NCBI RefSeq assembly: GCF_050947875.1 | Contig: NC_134569.1 | Coordinates: 38,729,277-38,793,276, forward strand | Source of the DNA: Dermacentor variabilis | Lineage: Eukaryota > Arthropoda > Arachnida > Ixodida > Ixodidae | Direction of reading: 5' to 3' | Length of the DNA: 64,000 nt | Shown: one piece after another, positions 23,301 to 33,998 of the stretch | How positions within the stretch are numbered: position 1 is the first letter of the stretch | How the letters are laid out: each line of letters begins with the position of its first letter | Notes under the pieces: model-generated | What the model saw: the letters and a program-made list of their open reading frames with translations, nothing else | What the model was told of the DNA's origin: nothing | Databases searched by the model: none | Program-made: the position numbers and the translations under genes

Positions 23301-23830
23301 TCCCGGCGCGCATGGCAACCAATGTACGTCCTAGCAAACCCAACCCGAATGAGCTAGTTCATGACCAGGCGCTAGGTCTAACATTCCGCAATGGTCCTGA
23401 TACCCTAAGTAGTCTGGATTGTGAGCATAACTCTGACCCTCTACTCTCTTTTAATGAAATAGTTAAACACTATCAGCTTGGGCGCGCGCAATTCCCGCTG
23501 CCACGCCCACAGCTAACTAGACCTCAATCTTCCACATTGAGAATGTTACAAACGGGATCTTTCCCTTCAGGAGGAAAGTTTAGCCGCTTTGCTCAGGACA
23601 TCGACCCACACTGCCCCGAGTGCAATAAAGAGTATTGCTCGTTAGCACACATGCTCTGGCAATGCTCTGCGTTACAAAACGCATCTTTTAATAAACAAGA
23701 GGACTGGGGAGAAGCCCTTAAAAGCGGCGATCCCCGGGACCAACTAAGGGCTGTCCAACGGGCCCGCGAACAGGCGGAGGACCATGGTCTTCCGGCCCCA
23801 ACGTGGGAGCGGCCCGCAACTACGACTTAG
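20345..23830 (+). pseudogene. ORF2 polyprotein: endonuclease, reverse transcriptase, RNase H (broken)
   Basis: ATG at 20345 opens the AP-like endonuclease (FIIWHWNCASF, then PHVILLQETRTE). About 60 or more residues seem to be missing near 20560, after which another frame gives VVAGDFNAAHQVWGY and LGSDHFIVKI, so the catalytic Asp-His parts remain. RT follows: GRSAPGPDGISN, motif A LALDLAKALDTI, motif B GTPQGAVISPLLFN and motif C YADD at 22179-22190. TAA stops lie at 21669 and 21768, and a frameshift at about 22230-22270. From there one long frame runs to 23830 with RNase H (YVDEAQYG, AAAEQAA, IYTDSRSA, LVHDQALG: all four acidic positions kept) and a final CPECNKEYCSLAHMLWQC module. In the family this protein nicks the target and copies element RNA onto it. 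Confidence 0.9.
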
Positions 23831-23879
23831 TAGTTTCTTAAGACCTTAATAAAGTGTGTTGACTGACTGACTGACTGAC
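23831..23879 (+). terminator. LINE 3' UTR, polyadenylation signal and TGAC-repeat tail
   Basis: AATAAA at about 23848-23853 is followed by GTGTGTTGACTGACTGACTG. Short-unit repeats at the 3' end are typical of I-group LINEs. The last unit abuts the right target duplication. Confidence 0.85.
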
Positions 23880-23891
23880 TACATTCTGTTG
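23880..23891. repeat. right target-site duplication of the I-like LINE
   Basis: TACATTCTGTTG, identical to 18018-18029. Confidence 0.9.
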
Positions 23892-23960
23892 TAGCTGTGC
23901 TTTCTTTTTACTGTACGTGTGTGCCAGCCCTCAAACCTCAATCCTCTTACTAGGCACGTT

Positions 23961-23963
23961 AAT

Positions 23964-24018
<55 letters not shown>

Positions 24019-24020
24019 TT
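23961..24020. repeat. (ATTT)n microsatellite, 15 units
   Basis: Perfect ATTT tetranucleotide array, 70 bases past the LINE. Confidence 0.95.
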
Positions 24021-24424
24021 GAGAGCACAGAATATTCAAGGTGCTATTTTGTCGCCACCTGATGAATAACAGCCGGACTTACATTAAAATTAAACAATAT
24101 GTTAGGCAAGATTGCTGCTTGATTAGTGAAATCGAGACTTGCAGAATACCGTCGAGTGCGTGGTCCACAAAAAAAATCGCGATAGAGTTCGTTAGGTAAA
24201 CCAGGCCACCAATCGCATGATGCTGTTATCAGATACAGGTGGCATATCAGCTTCGGTTGCACACGAGCTTTGGAACGTCTCCACTCTGCGACAAATATTT
24301 TGCGCAGAATGGATTAAAACCTGAACTGTACTATAGATACGGATAGTCCAAGGATAACAATAAGAAAAACGAATCCCTCGCTGTTTCAACTTTTCGATTT
24401 CTTTTCCGGTGCTTGCACGTCGGC

Positions 24425-24560
24425 GCTGATAATCCAGAAACTATTCGAAAAATATTCGGGGTTTCGAAGGACTGTTCGATTCGATAACAGAATCCAATAG
24501 AAAGATGTTCGATTCGCTATTCAAAATCGTATATTATTCGCCCGCCCCTGCACTGATTTC
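24425..24560. repeat. ATTCGA-rich dispersed repeat
   Basis: Words such as TTCGATTCGATAAC, ATATTCGGGGTTTCGA and TATTATTCGCCCGCCCCTGC recur within ~130 bases. The pattern of TTCGA words ending in CGCCC(G/A)CCCC resembles a repeat common in arthropod DNA; the class is unknown to me. Confidence 0.4.
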
Positions 24561-24646
24561 CAGTATACTGGATTCATAGCATGAAGGAAGAAAGAATAGT
24601 AGGAACAAGCGTCACGTGATAATTTCTCATTCTACCCATAGAAAAA

Positions 24647-24830
24647 TATAAAAGGAAGCCTTCAGCTCGTGACAGGCGAGCAGTAATTTCTAGCCACCGA
24701 GCGTGTGGAATGTACCGATGAGAGCAGAGAGGAGAGTGGGAGGCGATGGCTGACCGTGTCGAGATCGTCACGAAAAGTTTACACAAGCCCGTACTTCAGC
24801 AACCTCGAAGGGCCTGTTTCCCTAGAGACA
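24647..24830 (+). promoter_or_regulatory. candidate core promoter and first coding exon
   Basis: TATAAAAG at 24647-24654 lies 99 bases before an ATG at 24746 in a strong start context (GCGATGG). The ATG opens MADRVEIVTKSLHKPVL and stays open for 84 codons. A CACGTG E-box lies upstream at about 24612. No good initiator was found ~30 bases after the TATA, a short upstream ATG frame precedes, and the protein is not recognised. The open frame could be chance. Confidence 0.22.
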
Positions 24831-26309
24831 ATGCGCATATAGGTGCCGAAGCCCCAACGGGAGGGAGGGGCGGCGTCCGAGGAGGTTGGCTGGCCGAGGC
24901 TAGCTGCTTGACGCCACGCTCCCCCCCCCCCCCCCAGTTCTTTTTTTTTTCGGTCTTCCATGTCGTTGTCCGGGCATCGTACACAGCAGCTGCAGTATAG
25001 TGTGTTCAATGTGGGCCGTTTATGTGGTGCAAGCAGTGTAGCGTTGGTGATGATAGTGTGTGTGCATTTTAGAATATTGGTTACGTCTTTTTCTGTTCGC
25101 TGCGAGTGGTTCGCTGCTCAAGCATGTTATGTTCTTCCTGTCCTTGAGTAGATGTATGCGTGTTTTGTGTTATCGTTCCCGCTTTAAGTACGGGTCCCAT
25201 TCTTCAGTGCCCGTATTGACAAGGAGCTCTTACGCCAGGATTGAAGATGTCAGCCAATCTTGATGCTAGACATATAATTAGCGAAGCTCGCCGGCCAATA
25301 GCAAAGAGCACTTACGAACGAAAAGCTTTGTGCACTGAGGATCCCGACGGTTCCTTCTATATACGGCGTCGTTGTCCGTGGCCAAGAAAGTAAAAAAATT
25401 AAGAGGCCCCCGGACAGGGGTACCTAAAAATAAAAATCTCCCTCTAGCCTCTGCAGCATTGTTGTTTAGAAAAGATCGAGTACAGCCTGGATGAATTGTA
25501 AATTTAGGGACCGAATGCACAAAGCCTGTCGTTCGGAAGTGCCCGTTACCATTGGCTGGCCGCCTTCGCTTTCAGCAACGCTATTTGCGGGAATTTTCTC
25601 TTACGAATTGCTCCAGCGTAACATCTTCTTATGAATACGAGCCTAGATTTACGGTACAATGCTAAAATTTCACACTTACAGATTTTCAACGGAATGGTTT
25701 GCGGCATTTTACCACCCTTCACATACATTATTTTGATGAGCAACGAACAAGTGAACAATCGTTAGTCATCGTGAATTGGCGACCGAGCGTCGATATCGAG
25801 CCACCAACTAAGAACGAATGCACCGAGCGCCCCCGCTCGTAAGTGGGCCGAAAACACCGCGTGATGTTTTGCGGTTGCTCCTCCAGGTGGCGCTGAGAAC
25901 AAAAGCCGAGAATTTTGCCGTCTCGATTTTTCGGTGTATTCCGCGGTGACGGTGATGCGGTGGTGACATGGTACTGATGTATGCAAAATTAATGAGTTAA
26001 TTAATGAACACAAAACACTGGCAAGATCAGTTGAACATTAAGACGCCTCTGCTTGCCAAACTTGGCAGCGCTGCCTCTGATGAAAAAACATAACACCTCG
26101 TTGTGTCATGACGTCCAGCGGTCACATCTGTTGTTCCTGTCAATTTCGAACAGTTAAAACTTAAAATCCACACTTATATCAGTAGAGCCGCAAGCTGTGA
26201 CCATACGGTGTTACGAAGCAGGATAACGCCGTCATGTTAGTCTCTTACTGCAACTAACTGCAACATACATCCGTGTTCGTCCGTGTCCGCGCTCGTCCTG
26301 ATTTGTTCC
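24831..26309. other. unassigned span
   Basis: No gene recognised. A C-run with adjacent T-run lies at about 24921-24949. Short frames on both strands have no known motif. Confidence 0.35.
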
Positions 26310-26455
26310 TCCTATCAGGCACGTGCCCAAAGGGAGGGGGCCTGAGGGGGCCCGCCCCCCCTCCCCCCGAATTTAATTGGCATACCTTCCGCCCCCCCCC
26401 CCACCTGTCCATGCCACCACTCCTCACACACATTCCTAAAGCACCGCCAAATCAG
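26310..26455 (+). repeat. C-tract repeat, plus copy
   Basis: TCAGGCACGTGCCCAAAGGG leads into alternating G- and C-runs, then CCCCGAATTTAATTGGCATA and further C-tracts. The layout (GGC.CGT.CCCA, C-run, CGAA) is shared, inverted, with 27560-27660. Confidence 0.45.
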
Positions 26456-27559
26456 CCTTGAGAATTGACAGCTATTCGGCGGTCAACATTTTGCTGCCTC
26501 TTTCACTCCTTCTGGACGGCGGTAGTTACCGGCATCTCCTGGGGTGTGAAGGCAAGTTTTCTCATCGATTCGGTACCCGCGCGATTAACTCGAGGTGCGT
26601 TCAGTTGTCACCATCTATTGCACCATCTACTTCCTCGAGTGACAGCTCGCCGCGATACTGACAGATACTCGGAACCATATACCTATGATATGGGTTAGAA
26701 AGGTGGAAAATAAGATCATGTTGAACAGCGTCCGTCATCAGACCCTGCCATAACCGTTAAACCCATAAGCAATAAGAATGTCACCCGTTACCTCGTCTGG
26801 TTTTTCCCTAATTGTACAACACTTTTCGCGCAAATTGACAACTGGAAACAAGAGTCACAACTAGTTTAGAAATTACACGATCTACTAAGGGAGAGAGCCG
26901 AGGCAACAGCCAAACTGGAAGGAAAAGCGAAACTTAACGAAGTTAACCATTGTTTGTGAAAATATTTATGGGTCAACATCTTTTGGTTTAAAGAGGAAGT
27001 ATAAAAAACACCGCCAGAAGTGGAGAATGATTCCGTGTGTTTTTAATGACGCTTCTACAGTTGTCAGTCGAGCCGCCTGACGTAGCCACTTCTCTTGTGC
27101 TTATGTGGTTGTTTTTCTAACCTTTCACGCTGGGGGCAGTACGTCTAGAACCGCAGCGTCCGGCGCTCTACGCGGTTGCACGGGAGCGGCGGCCTTGCAT
27201 CGTTACGCAACTTCCCAGTTAACGATACGAGTCGGTTTTGGCACTTAACTTGGTAGACGAGTAAACGTGGTATACAAAAGAACTGTGATTGCTCCGCAAA
27301 TATATATTTCCGTATAATTCTTCGAGACCTAATTCAAAGAACGCTACTAGAAATCAATATTTTAGACTTTCGCTCGTTTACTTGTTCTTCCTGCGCTCCT
27401 TTCCTGCGCGAGTCCATTTGATGTTTTTCCTTGTTTGTCAAGTAGAGGAGAGGGGTTTCTCACAGGCGTACCTGAGATACACCTTATTTCATTTCTTTTT
27501 TGCGGGTTTACGCGTTTTGATAGCGAACGGTAGGTGTTATTCACGCTTATACTAGTAAA
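26456..27559. other. unassigned span
   Basis: No gene or known repeat recognised between the two C-tract repeats. Confidence 0.35.
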
Positions 27560-27660
27560 AGTGCCCCTCCCCTCCTTATTTTCATAGAAAAGTTACCTTG
27601 CCTCGCCCCTCCCCCCCCCCCCCCCCCCCCCCCCCACCGAAAACAAATCTTGGGTGCGAG
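27560..27660 (-). repeat. C-tract repeat, minus copy with C25 run
   Basis: Read on the minus strand: GGCTCGCACCCAAGATTTG, then TTTTCGGTGGGG, a G-run (C25 at 27611-27635 on the plus strand) and AGGTAACTTTTC. It looks like the same family as the copy at 26310. Confidence 0.45.
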
Positions 27661-28004
27661 CCTGCCTCCTATCCGTGTTTTTAGCGCTGTTTTTCTACCA
27701 TGGATGCACACCAACGATCTCGCCTTCAGATCATTTCAAGATATATTTCTGAACACATTATATAGTTAACCATCTCTGCATTAACCTTGTGTTTGATAGC
27801 TGCAAATTATCATTGTCTATAGTAGCACAGGATTGTTCCTAGTGTCTATTTCTGTTACACCTTGCTATACCTTGATGTATGTGGTGTTGGTCAGTATTAT
27901 AGTGTGCATTTGCAGGACACCATTTGAGAAAAAGATAAGGCTGTCATTCACAGCCAGGATGAAGTTTTGTACGGTAGCTATAGTTGGGCGAGTCAGTACA
28001 ATTG

Positions 28005-28118
28005 CATCTTCACTTACCGCGCGAACGATCCAACAAGGGCAAAGAAAAGAATGTCAGCGCTCGCGTTACATCTTTCTTCTTTGTCCTGGTCGGTTCGTTT
28101 GCCCTGTAAGTGAAGATG
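28005..28118. repeat. foldback palindrome next to the TTAA MITE
   Basis: The arm from CATCTTCACTTACCGCGCG (28005 on) pairs imperfectly with its mirror ending at 28118 (CCTGTAAGTGAAGATG), meeting near ATGTCAGCGCTCGCG. It is of the same overall design as the palindromes at 2.2 and 31 kb (AAGGGCAAAGAAAAG-like arms, GCGC centre). It ends 10 bases before the MITE. Confidence 0.65.
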
Positions 28119-28127
28119 AAGGTATGT

Positions 28128-28640
28128 TTAAAGGGACACTAAATGGAAACAATAAATCAGTTTAGACTAATGAAGCATTGCTTGAGAACCCTGCAGGCAG
28201 TCATTTCAGAAAAATAGTTTGATTATTAGATGAGAAAATGCAGGTCCAAGTATCAGTATTTGAATTTCGCGCCTAAACCCCAGCGCCGGTACGTCAGCGT
28301 GACGTCAGGGATTACAAAGTATGTTTTCGCATTTGGGCTGCGTTGGCTGAATAAAGGTTCCCGAAACTTGCCATGTTTACTATTTGGTTCCTTCAGAACA
28401 CAATGTAGTCAATCTGTACCGCTATATATATCTAGTAGGTCCTAGAAGGTGCCATCAAAATCCAAGACGTCACAGCCCCCAGGTGCGGGAACTTAGGTAG
28501 GCGTCGCCACCCGTATTTCGTTCTTGCGCTTTTTCTAGCTTACCAAACGCCCTATCGTTGTAAGAGTGGTGTTTTTGGTGCTGTAGAACGGTAATTTACT
28601 GATCCAGAAGAAATAATTTTTCAGTTTAGTGTCCCTTTAA
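28128..28640. mobile_element. TTAA-flanked MITE (piggyBac-type ends), 513 bp
   Basis: The left end reads TTAA AGGGACACTAAA and the right end is its exact inverse, TTTAGTGTCCCT TTAA. TTAA on both sides (28128-28131, 28637-28640) with 12-bp perfect inverted repeats starting next to it is the hallmark of piggyBac-type insertion. The interior has no transposase, so the element depends on one supplied elsewhere. Sequences beginning this way are, as I recall, abundant in tick genomes. The superfamily is inferred from ends and target only. Confidence 0.8.
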
Positions 28641-30039
28641 CCACGTATGTCCAAGGTGGCACACACCTCCCCTTTCGAGGTACCATGACCTGTGGAGAAA
28701 ACCCTACCCCATACTGATATACAGGCTGCACTATACAGAAAGGCTGACCTCGTATAAAGATGGATTGTAGTTCTTACCGTTTTTGATATTACATCTACAA
28801 GTGATACTGCCCATTCTTGCGGCACCTCGCCTCTCTGCGCGTGTCGCTTAACATTTAGAGTAGTTCAACAATTCATCCTTCTCCTTTCGGGTTCTTAAAC
28901 AATGCGTGTGTAATGTTATCTGAGTCAGTAACAGAACTAAACAACGAGGAAAATTGGCACAGGCGAAAACCAATACGCTCTTCTTCAGATTCACGTATAA
29001 GTGGATCTGAGAAGAAGCGAAGGCAAGAATAAAATATTTAGCATCGCCAACAGTCGCTAAAGGCAACGAAGGACACGGTGCAGACCAAGCAGGTGAAAGA
29101 GAAAAGGGCGGACGAAGGGTTGACCATAATAGTAACTTGCCTTTACATGCTATAAGCTCTAGAACATTTACAGGAATGGGCGATAAAGAAAGCAGAAAAT
29201 AGGAGAGGTATGCCGGTGAGCAACCACAGCCTGCCAGTAAGTCTGTCCTGCATTACAAATAATAAAGCGGCACTTGATAGATTGGCCTGCTATAGTTTCT
29301 CGACTGAAAGAGCGAATAATGTTGACTGAAAAGTATAGAATAACTTAGACTAAAGCACAGGACACCACGTGGAAAGAGTGCACTGCTCGAGTGCGCAATA
29401 AGTATCATATATATACGGAGATAGCACATGAATCGCCCTAAGTAGAATAGCTTTCACGGAAGCACTTAACTTCATTTGTGATGTTGTAGAAAACGGAGGA
29501 TATGAGGAAAGCACATGAACAGGTTTGATCCCTGAGAAGCTTGGAAAGTTCGGAAATGTGACGGGAAGTCATGGTGTTGAGGGATACCGTAACGAACATC
29601 TACGAACAATAACATGTGACTTGAGAATGGAGAGAAGGCCAAATGTTTCCGCCGGCAAGTACGAGCCTGACATTCGGGACGCCAAGAACTACAGGAAGAC
29701 CAGGTCTGCATAGCACATCATGAGGTCTTACAGATGGATGCTGAGAAAAAATACATCGAGAAAAGATAAATATCTAATACTGACAATTTTGGCTGGTATC
29801 TGTGGTGTCTGTTACCCATACGACAATTATCTGCCAGGGACATGTGGCGAAGAGTTGTAACGAACAGCTTCAAATCATTTTTTTTTTCATTTGACTAAAG
29901 TCCAGAACATAATGCAATGCATGCAGAAAGCCTGAAGGAAGCCCCAAAGCGGACGGCCGGGTATGTTGGCTGCATGGAGGAGGGCGAAAGTGCGGCTGCA
30001 TACAGGCTAGCGTAAATAATCGGCGGACCCCTACAGTTA
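28641..30039. other. unassigned span
   Basis: No gene demonstrated. The first 200 bases, minus strand, contain a weakly RT-like stretch (EVPQEWAVSLVDVISK) that was not accepted. A T-run lies at 29879-29887. Confidence 0.35.
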
Positions 30040-30230
30040 CAGAATGAGTACCAATGCAAGAGAAGCGCAGTCTAGGGCGGCAGAAAACTACGTGCGGTGA
30101 TGAAATTAGGAAATTTGCAGGTGCAAGTTGGAATCAGCTACAGCACAAGACAGGTGTAATTGGAGACCGCCGGGAGAGGCCTTCGTCGTGGCAGTGGACG
30201 TTAAAATAGGCTGATGCTGGTGATTGCAGG
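30040..30230 (+). pseudogene. RTE-like LINE 3' end
   Basis: The frame at about 30062-30140 reads SLGRQKTTCGDEIRKFAG and ASWNQL, then shifts. The DNA that follows (TAATTGGAGACCGCCGGGAG, CTTCGTCGTGGCAGTGGACG and AAAATAGGCTGATGCTGGTG) matches what I recall of a very common tick LINE end in which WNQLAQDR-like coding runs into a short 3' UTR with TGATG units. Here the TGATG tail has decayed. RT itself is not visible. Confidence 0.55.
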
Positions 30231-30599
30231 CTACACCGCAAGCTTGGAAAGGACGTACGGTAGGCCTCCACAAAAATTTGGCACCATTCCTTCTCGCGCT
30301 TAACACCATGATAAATGTATTAATAAAGATGTCGACTGAAGAATAAAAGAGAAGCACCGTGGATAATTCTCTGTGCAAATGGCAGGGTCTCCTGTCCGAC
30401 GCAAAAAAAGAAATCAAGAGGAAAGTCTTTAGATAAAAGCGTAAACCCACTATATGTCAAGATAGATGATCAAGCTCCTTAGAGCAAATTTGTATGAGGA
30501 TAAGTACACTCAAAATAGAGTTTGTAGACTGGGCAACAACTAGTCGCTATTTGACGACCTCGGAAGATTGGCAAGCTGTTGAGCAGATAAATCGCTTTA

Positions 30600-31080
30600 A
30601 TTACTCTAGTTCGTCAAAAAATTAGTAGAAGCGCTGTAGAATAATTGAAAAGATTTGCCAGAACGAGCATGTATGACAAGGTACCAGTGAGGTCGAATGC
30701 AAAAGTTCGCAAAACAGTGGCACGTTCAGCAGTGCATTCTGCTCATGGAAGAGAAACTATTCGTGTGAAAAAATGCTTAACGTTCAGATGATTCGAGTGG
30801 CCGAATTAAGTATGCCGAGATGTACACGTGAAGCGACAGCAAAATATAGTTCTCAGGGACTACCGCTGCGCTACGGTAGATGTCACAGGCAGTACAGCAA
30901 AGCTTCCATAGGAAATATTGAGATGGTTTGACCACTTAAAGAGAATATGAGAGCTACAAGGGCGTGAAGGCTGTGAAGGCTGCCTAGGGAATGTCATAAC
31001 GTTATCGAGGATCATATCTGTGAGCAAGAGATTCCAGAAGGCGTACCAGACTGATGTGACATCAAGGTCACTAAGTTATC
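30600..31080 (+). pseudogene. possible decayed LINE C-terminus
   Basis: Fragments such as KVRKTVARSAVHSAHGRET and EILRWFDHLKRI resemble the end of RT-type LINEs (RPALLYGAE..., then LRWFGHV.RM). Stops and frame changes are many. This rests on two short blocks in the right order, about 220 bases apart. Confidence 0.3.
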
Positions 31081-31136
31081 AGGCTGACTAACTCTAGATT
31101 ACGCATTAACAGTTAATATGCTTAAACTGCGTAAAA

Positions 31137-31262
31137 CATGGTAGAGCGTATAAGCGCGACTGTACGAGGACGTAGAAAGAAACAGATACACAGACACAGC
31201 GCTGTCTGTGTATCCGTTTCTTTCTACGTCCTCGTACAGTCGCGCTTATACACTCTACCATG
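31137..31262. repeat. near-perfect foldback palindrome
   Basis: The arms 31137-31200 and 31201-31262 are complementary with two mismatches and one 2-base indel, and there is no loop. The centre is ACACAGCGCTGTCTGTGT. The right flank CATTCTAACCAACTAGCCCG corresponds to the flank of the 2.2-kb palindrome, showing one dispersed family. Confidence 0.85.
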
Positions 31263-31269
31263 CATTCTA

Positions 31270-33931
31270 ACCAACTAGCCCGCCAACGTGTTTTAACCAA
31301 GTTCATGCGTAAAACAAATTTAATCAACGAGCTCATGGCTGTCCTTTGCACATAATGCGTAGGACAGAGTGAGCGATAGACCAGCTACTGCCTAAACCTT
31401 ATTGCTGCCAGCTCGACGGGCAGGCACGTAACGCAATGAAAAGCTTTAGCGTTAAATAAAAGGCGCTGCAATCGACAGCACACGAAAAACACCTTTTCTA
31501 GCCTAATTCGCTGTGCACCCACCCCCGCCTCAAGGCATGCACTTTTTTTTTTGCGTAAGATGACAGCGTGGAACACCTAAAATGCAGACGGTCGCCTGAA
31601 TGGCGTGCTTCGTGGCGATGACCGGACATTAGCGACGAAGAGATGGCTTTATTGAGCGCATCTGCCTTTGTTATCCTCATCCGTGCCCCCTCCTTCCGTT
31701 AGCGTAGCATGGCCAGCACGAACAGAAATTGAGGAGGGTCTAGGCTGCAGGACAGCGGCTAAAGTTTTGTCAGATTTATGTCTGTCGAAAGCCGTAGTCC
31801 CAGAGAATCGGCAGCACGCGTGCTGGGCCTGGCGGCCACCTATGTCCGTTTACGATCGCGACGAGGAAGACGAGTGAACGGGCAGAACGCGAGAGAGGGA
31901 GAGAGGAGGTGGGATTAATGTCCATTGTGTCCAGAAGACGGGGCATAAAACACGCCGAAAACGGGGTTTCATCAGTGCGAAACGGTGAGGCGCGGATGCT
32001 AAAGAAAGAACGAGGAACAGGGCAGAAAAGGTAAAATGAGTAAAGAGGCGGACGCGCGATGCCTGGATGCGATGGCTCGACGTCGACGGCTGTGGAACTG
32101 CTGCTCTTCTTACAAAGGTGGCACACACACACACGCACACACACATGGTTCGCCCAGTCTGCTCCCCTGTAGCCATAAGCAAGACGCAGCGCCCCGGCGC
32201 ACATTATAGGGATACGGGAAACTTAAGCGTGTCCCCACCATGAAAACGCCCTTTCTTTATTGGATCTATCCCGTTCTTCCCAGCCAGTCCGGCTGGGGTC
32301 CATAAAGACCAGCCGGCCAAACAATACCGGCTTTACGACTGGCCTCTTTCGCTTCCCCCTTTCTCCTGTACAAGCTAAGCGGCACCTTCTGTCTTCGTGC
32401 CGAGGCTAAGTTACCCCTTGTTTGTATGATCTGAGCTATACGTTTTATTTGGTTGCTGGTTTATTGTCAAAGTCTTTTTTTTTTCCTTTTCAGTCGTCTT
32501 TCTAACTTCTTTGTCTCGTCGTGTCGCCAAAGGAGTGGTATGCGTTCCCTTGTCCGAGGGGCTCGAGCCGGCGTTTTATGGTTCTACCAGCCGGCACTTT
32601 GTTGGTGTTGCCTGCCAGACGTAAAATCGTAGGTTGGGGGACGCTTTTGAGCCCCCAGACCACCTTCCCTACCCCTCCCTCCTCCCCACAATCATATACT
32701 CCGGGAGGTGATCTGAAGCACTTTAAAGACAGTGTGCTCCCTGGAGGTTACAAAGGAACAAAATCACTGCCGGAGGATCGTCTTTTCAAACACTGCGCAA
32801 ATGCCTTTGGAGCGAACAAACCTCTTAGGGATAAATAGATGGTACAACATGCGGGAGAGGTCCCGGTTTTTCTCGTTCCGGCAAATCCTGTAACGCCAGT
32901 ACATCCGTGCAATACGAATGAATATAATAGGAACGACGCCAGGAGTGCGCACCGTATGATGATTACTCGAGTAATGTCTTCTGTTACAATCTCTCGGAAC
33001 TAGAGAGCCCTCCCCACGAGGCGGCCCAGAAGGCATCATTCTCGGAGTGAACAAACGACCCGAAAATGTAAAGAAACCAAACGCTGCCCTTTCATGGTAC
33101 CGCAAGTCCTCTGGGTTGATTTCTGATGTGCCTTCGCTCGTCGAATTATGGCAAAGGTCTATAGGCATATCCGATTAGCAAAGCGTTCGATGTGCGCCCA
33201 GCTGGTCTTTCAAGGCAATTACCAGCATAGAATAAGTGTCGATGTATATTTAAAGATGGCGTTTGTGCTACCCGTACAATGCGGTTAGTGTGTCGTGAAA
33301 GAGGTCGCGCAGTGATCAACTCATTTATGCATTGTTTTTAGGGTCAAGATCTCTCCCTGGTGAAAGAGACGTTACTGTTGAGAAAAGGTAATGAGTCGCG
33401 GTTTAGCATCCGAGGAATAGATCACAAGTTGCACAAATTCAATGGACGCATTTTGCCTCCAATTGTTTAGTACGCCTTTACATCATGCGCGCATAACTGA
33501 GCCCAGTCCGGTTCCTTCCTGTGCAGTGGGCTGTTTCACAATATCAGGAAGGAACTAAACGAACATTCATGACATTGAAGTGCCTGCGAGATCTTTGCGG
33601 CCCATAGTGGTCGCCACTCCCAAAGTTACCTTCGGCTTCGTCGCCCCTTGAGCATTTGGCACAGCCCTGATTACGGGACACTATACATTAACTTATTCTA
33701 CACACAGCGAACTATCGCGTCATGCTAAGTAAGGCACCCTGCCGACGCCGTAGTAACGCTAGCTGCGTCCGTACTAACTACAGCAGGCAAGCGACTGCGC
33801 AGGCGACATGCCGTGGCCTCTGTGAAGACACTTCGCTCCGGACGCGTTCCTACAAATATCGGACACGGCGCGGTGTGCTTGGGTGCCGTAAATCTCAAAG
33901 CCGTGGCGTGACTTCTATTTTCCGCCGGTTT
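31270..33931. other. unassigned span
   Basis: No gene recognised. A (CA)n run lies at 32126-32147. Two longer frames (105 codons plus at 32521, 134 codons minus at 33168-32764) overlap each other antisense and have no known motif. GCCGGC-rich words recur near 32280-32330 and 32560-32600. Confidence 0.35.
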
Positions 33932-33998
33932 CCATGGGCGGCGCGTCCATGGGCGGCGCGTGCATTAATGAAACGAAATCGTTTCATTAATGCACGCG
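33932..33998. repeat. 15-bp tandem duplication abutting a perfect 20-bp hairpin
   Basis: CCATGGGCGGCGCGT occurs twice in tandem (33932-33946, 33947-33961). The hairpin arms CGCGTGCATTAATGAAACGA (33957-33976) and its exact complement (33979-33998) enclose two bases. The hairpin starts inside the second tandem unit. Confidence 0.85.

Larger units (their letters stand above)
18030..23879 (+). mobile_element. near-complete I-like LINE with exact target-site duplication
   Basis: The 5.85-kb element has a 5' UTR from 18030 (GAGGAACGCCAGGGGGCGCC), ORF1, a 380-base inter-ORF spacer, ORF2 and a 49-base 3' end with a polyadenylation signal and TGAC repeats. The flanking 12-bp TACATTCTGTTG is identical on both sides. 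ORF1 with CCHC knuckles, and ORF2 with endonuclease, RT and RNase H in that order, point to the I group (I, ingi or LOA-like). Both frames are broken (frameshifts, two stops, a deletion in the endonuclease), so the copy should be unable to move by itself. The intact duplication suggests a moderately recent insertion. Confidence 0.92.

Noticed and set aside
28637..28825. Minus-strand RT-like stretch (EVPQEWAVSLVDVISK)
   Set aside because: Only one short block resembles the RT region before NYRPI; no further motif follows in order, and the span begins within the MITE.
31776..33168. Frames of 142 codons (minus), 105 codons (plus) and 134 codons (minus) considered as LINE ORF1 or LTR gag
   Set aside because: They lie in GC-rich DNA, two overlap antisense, and no zinc knuckle, protease or other motif could be found in any frame.
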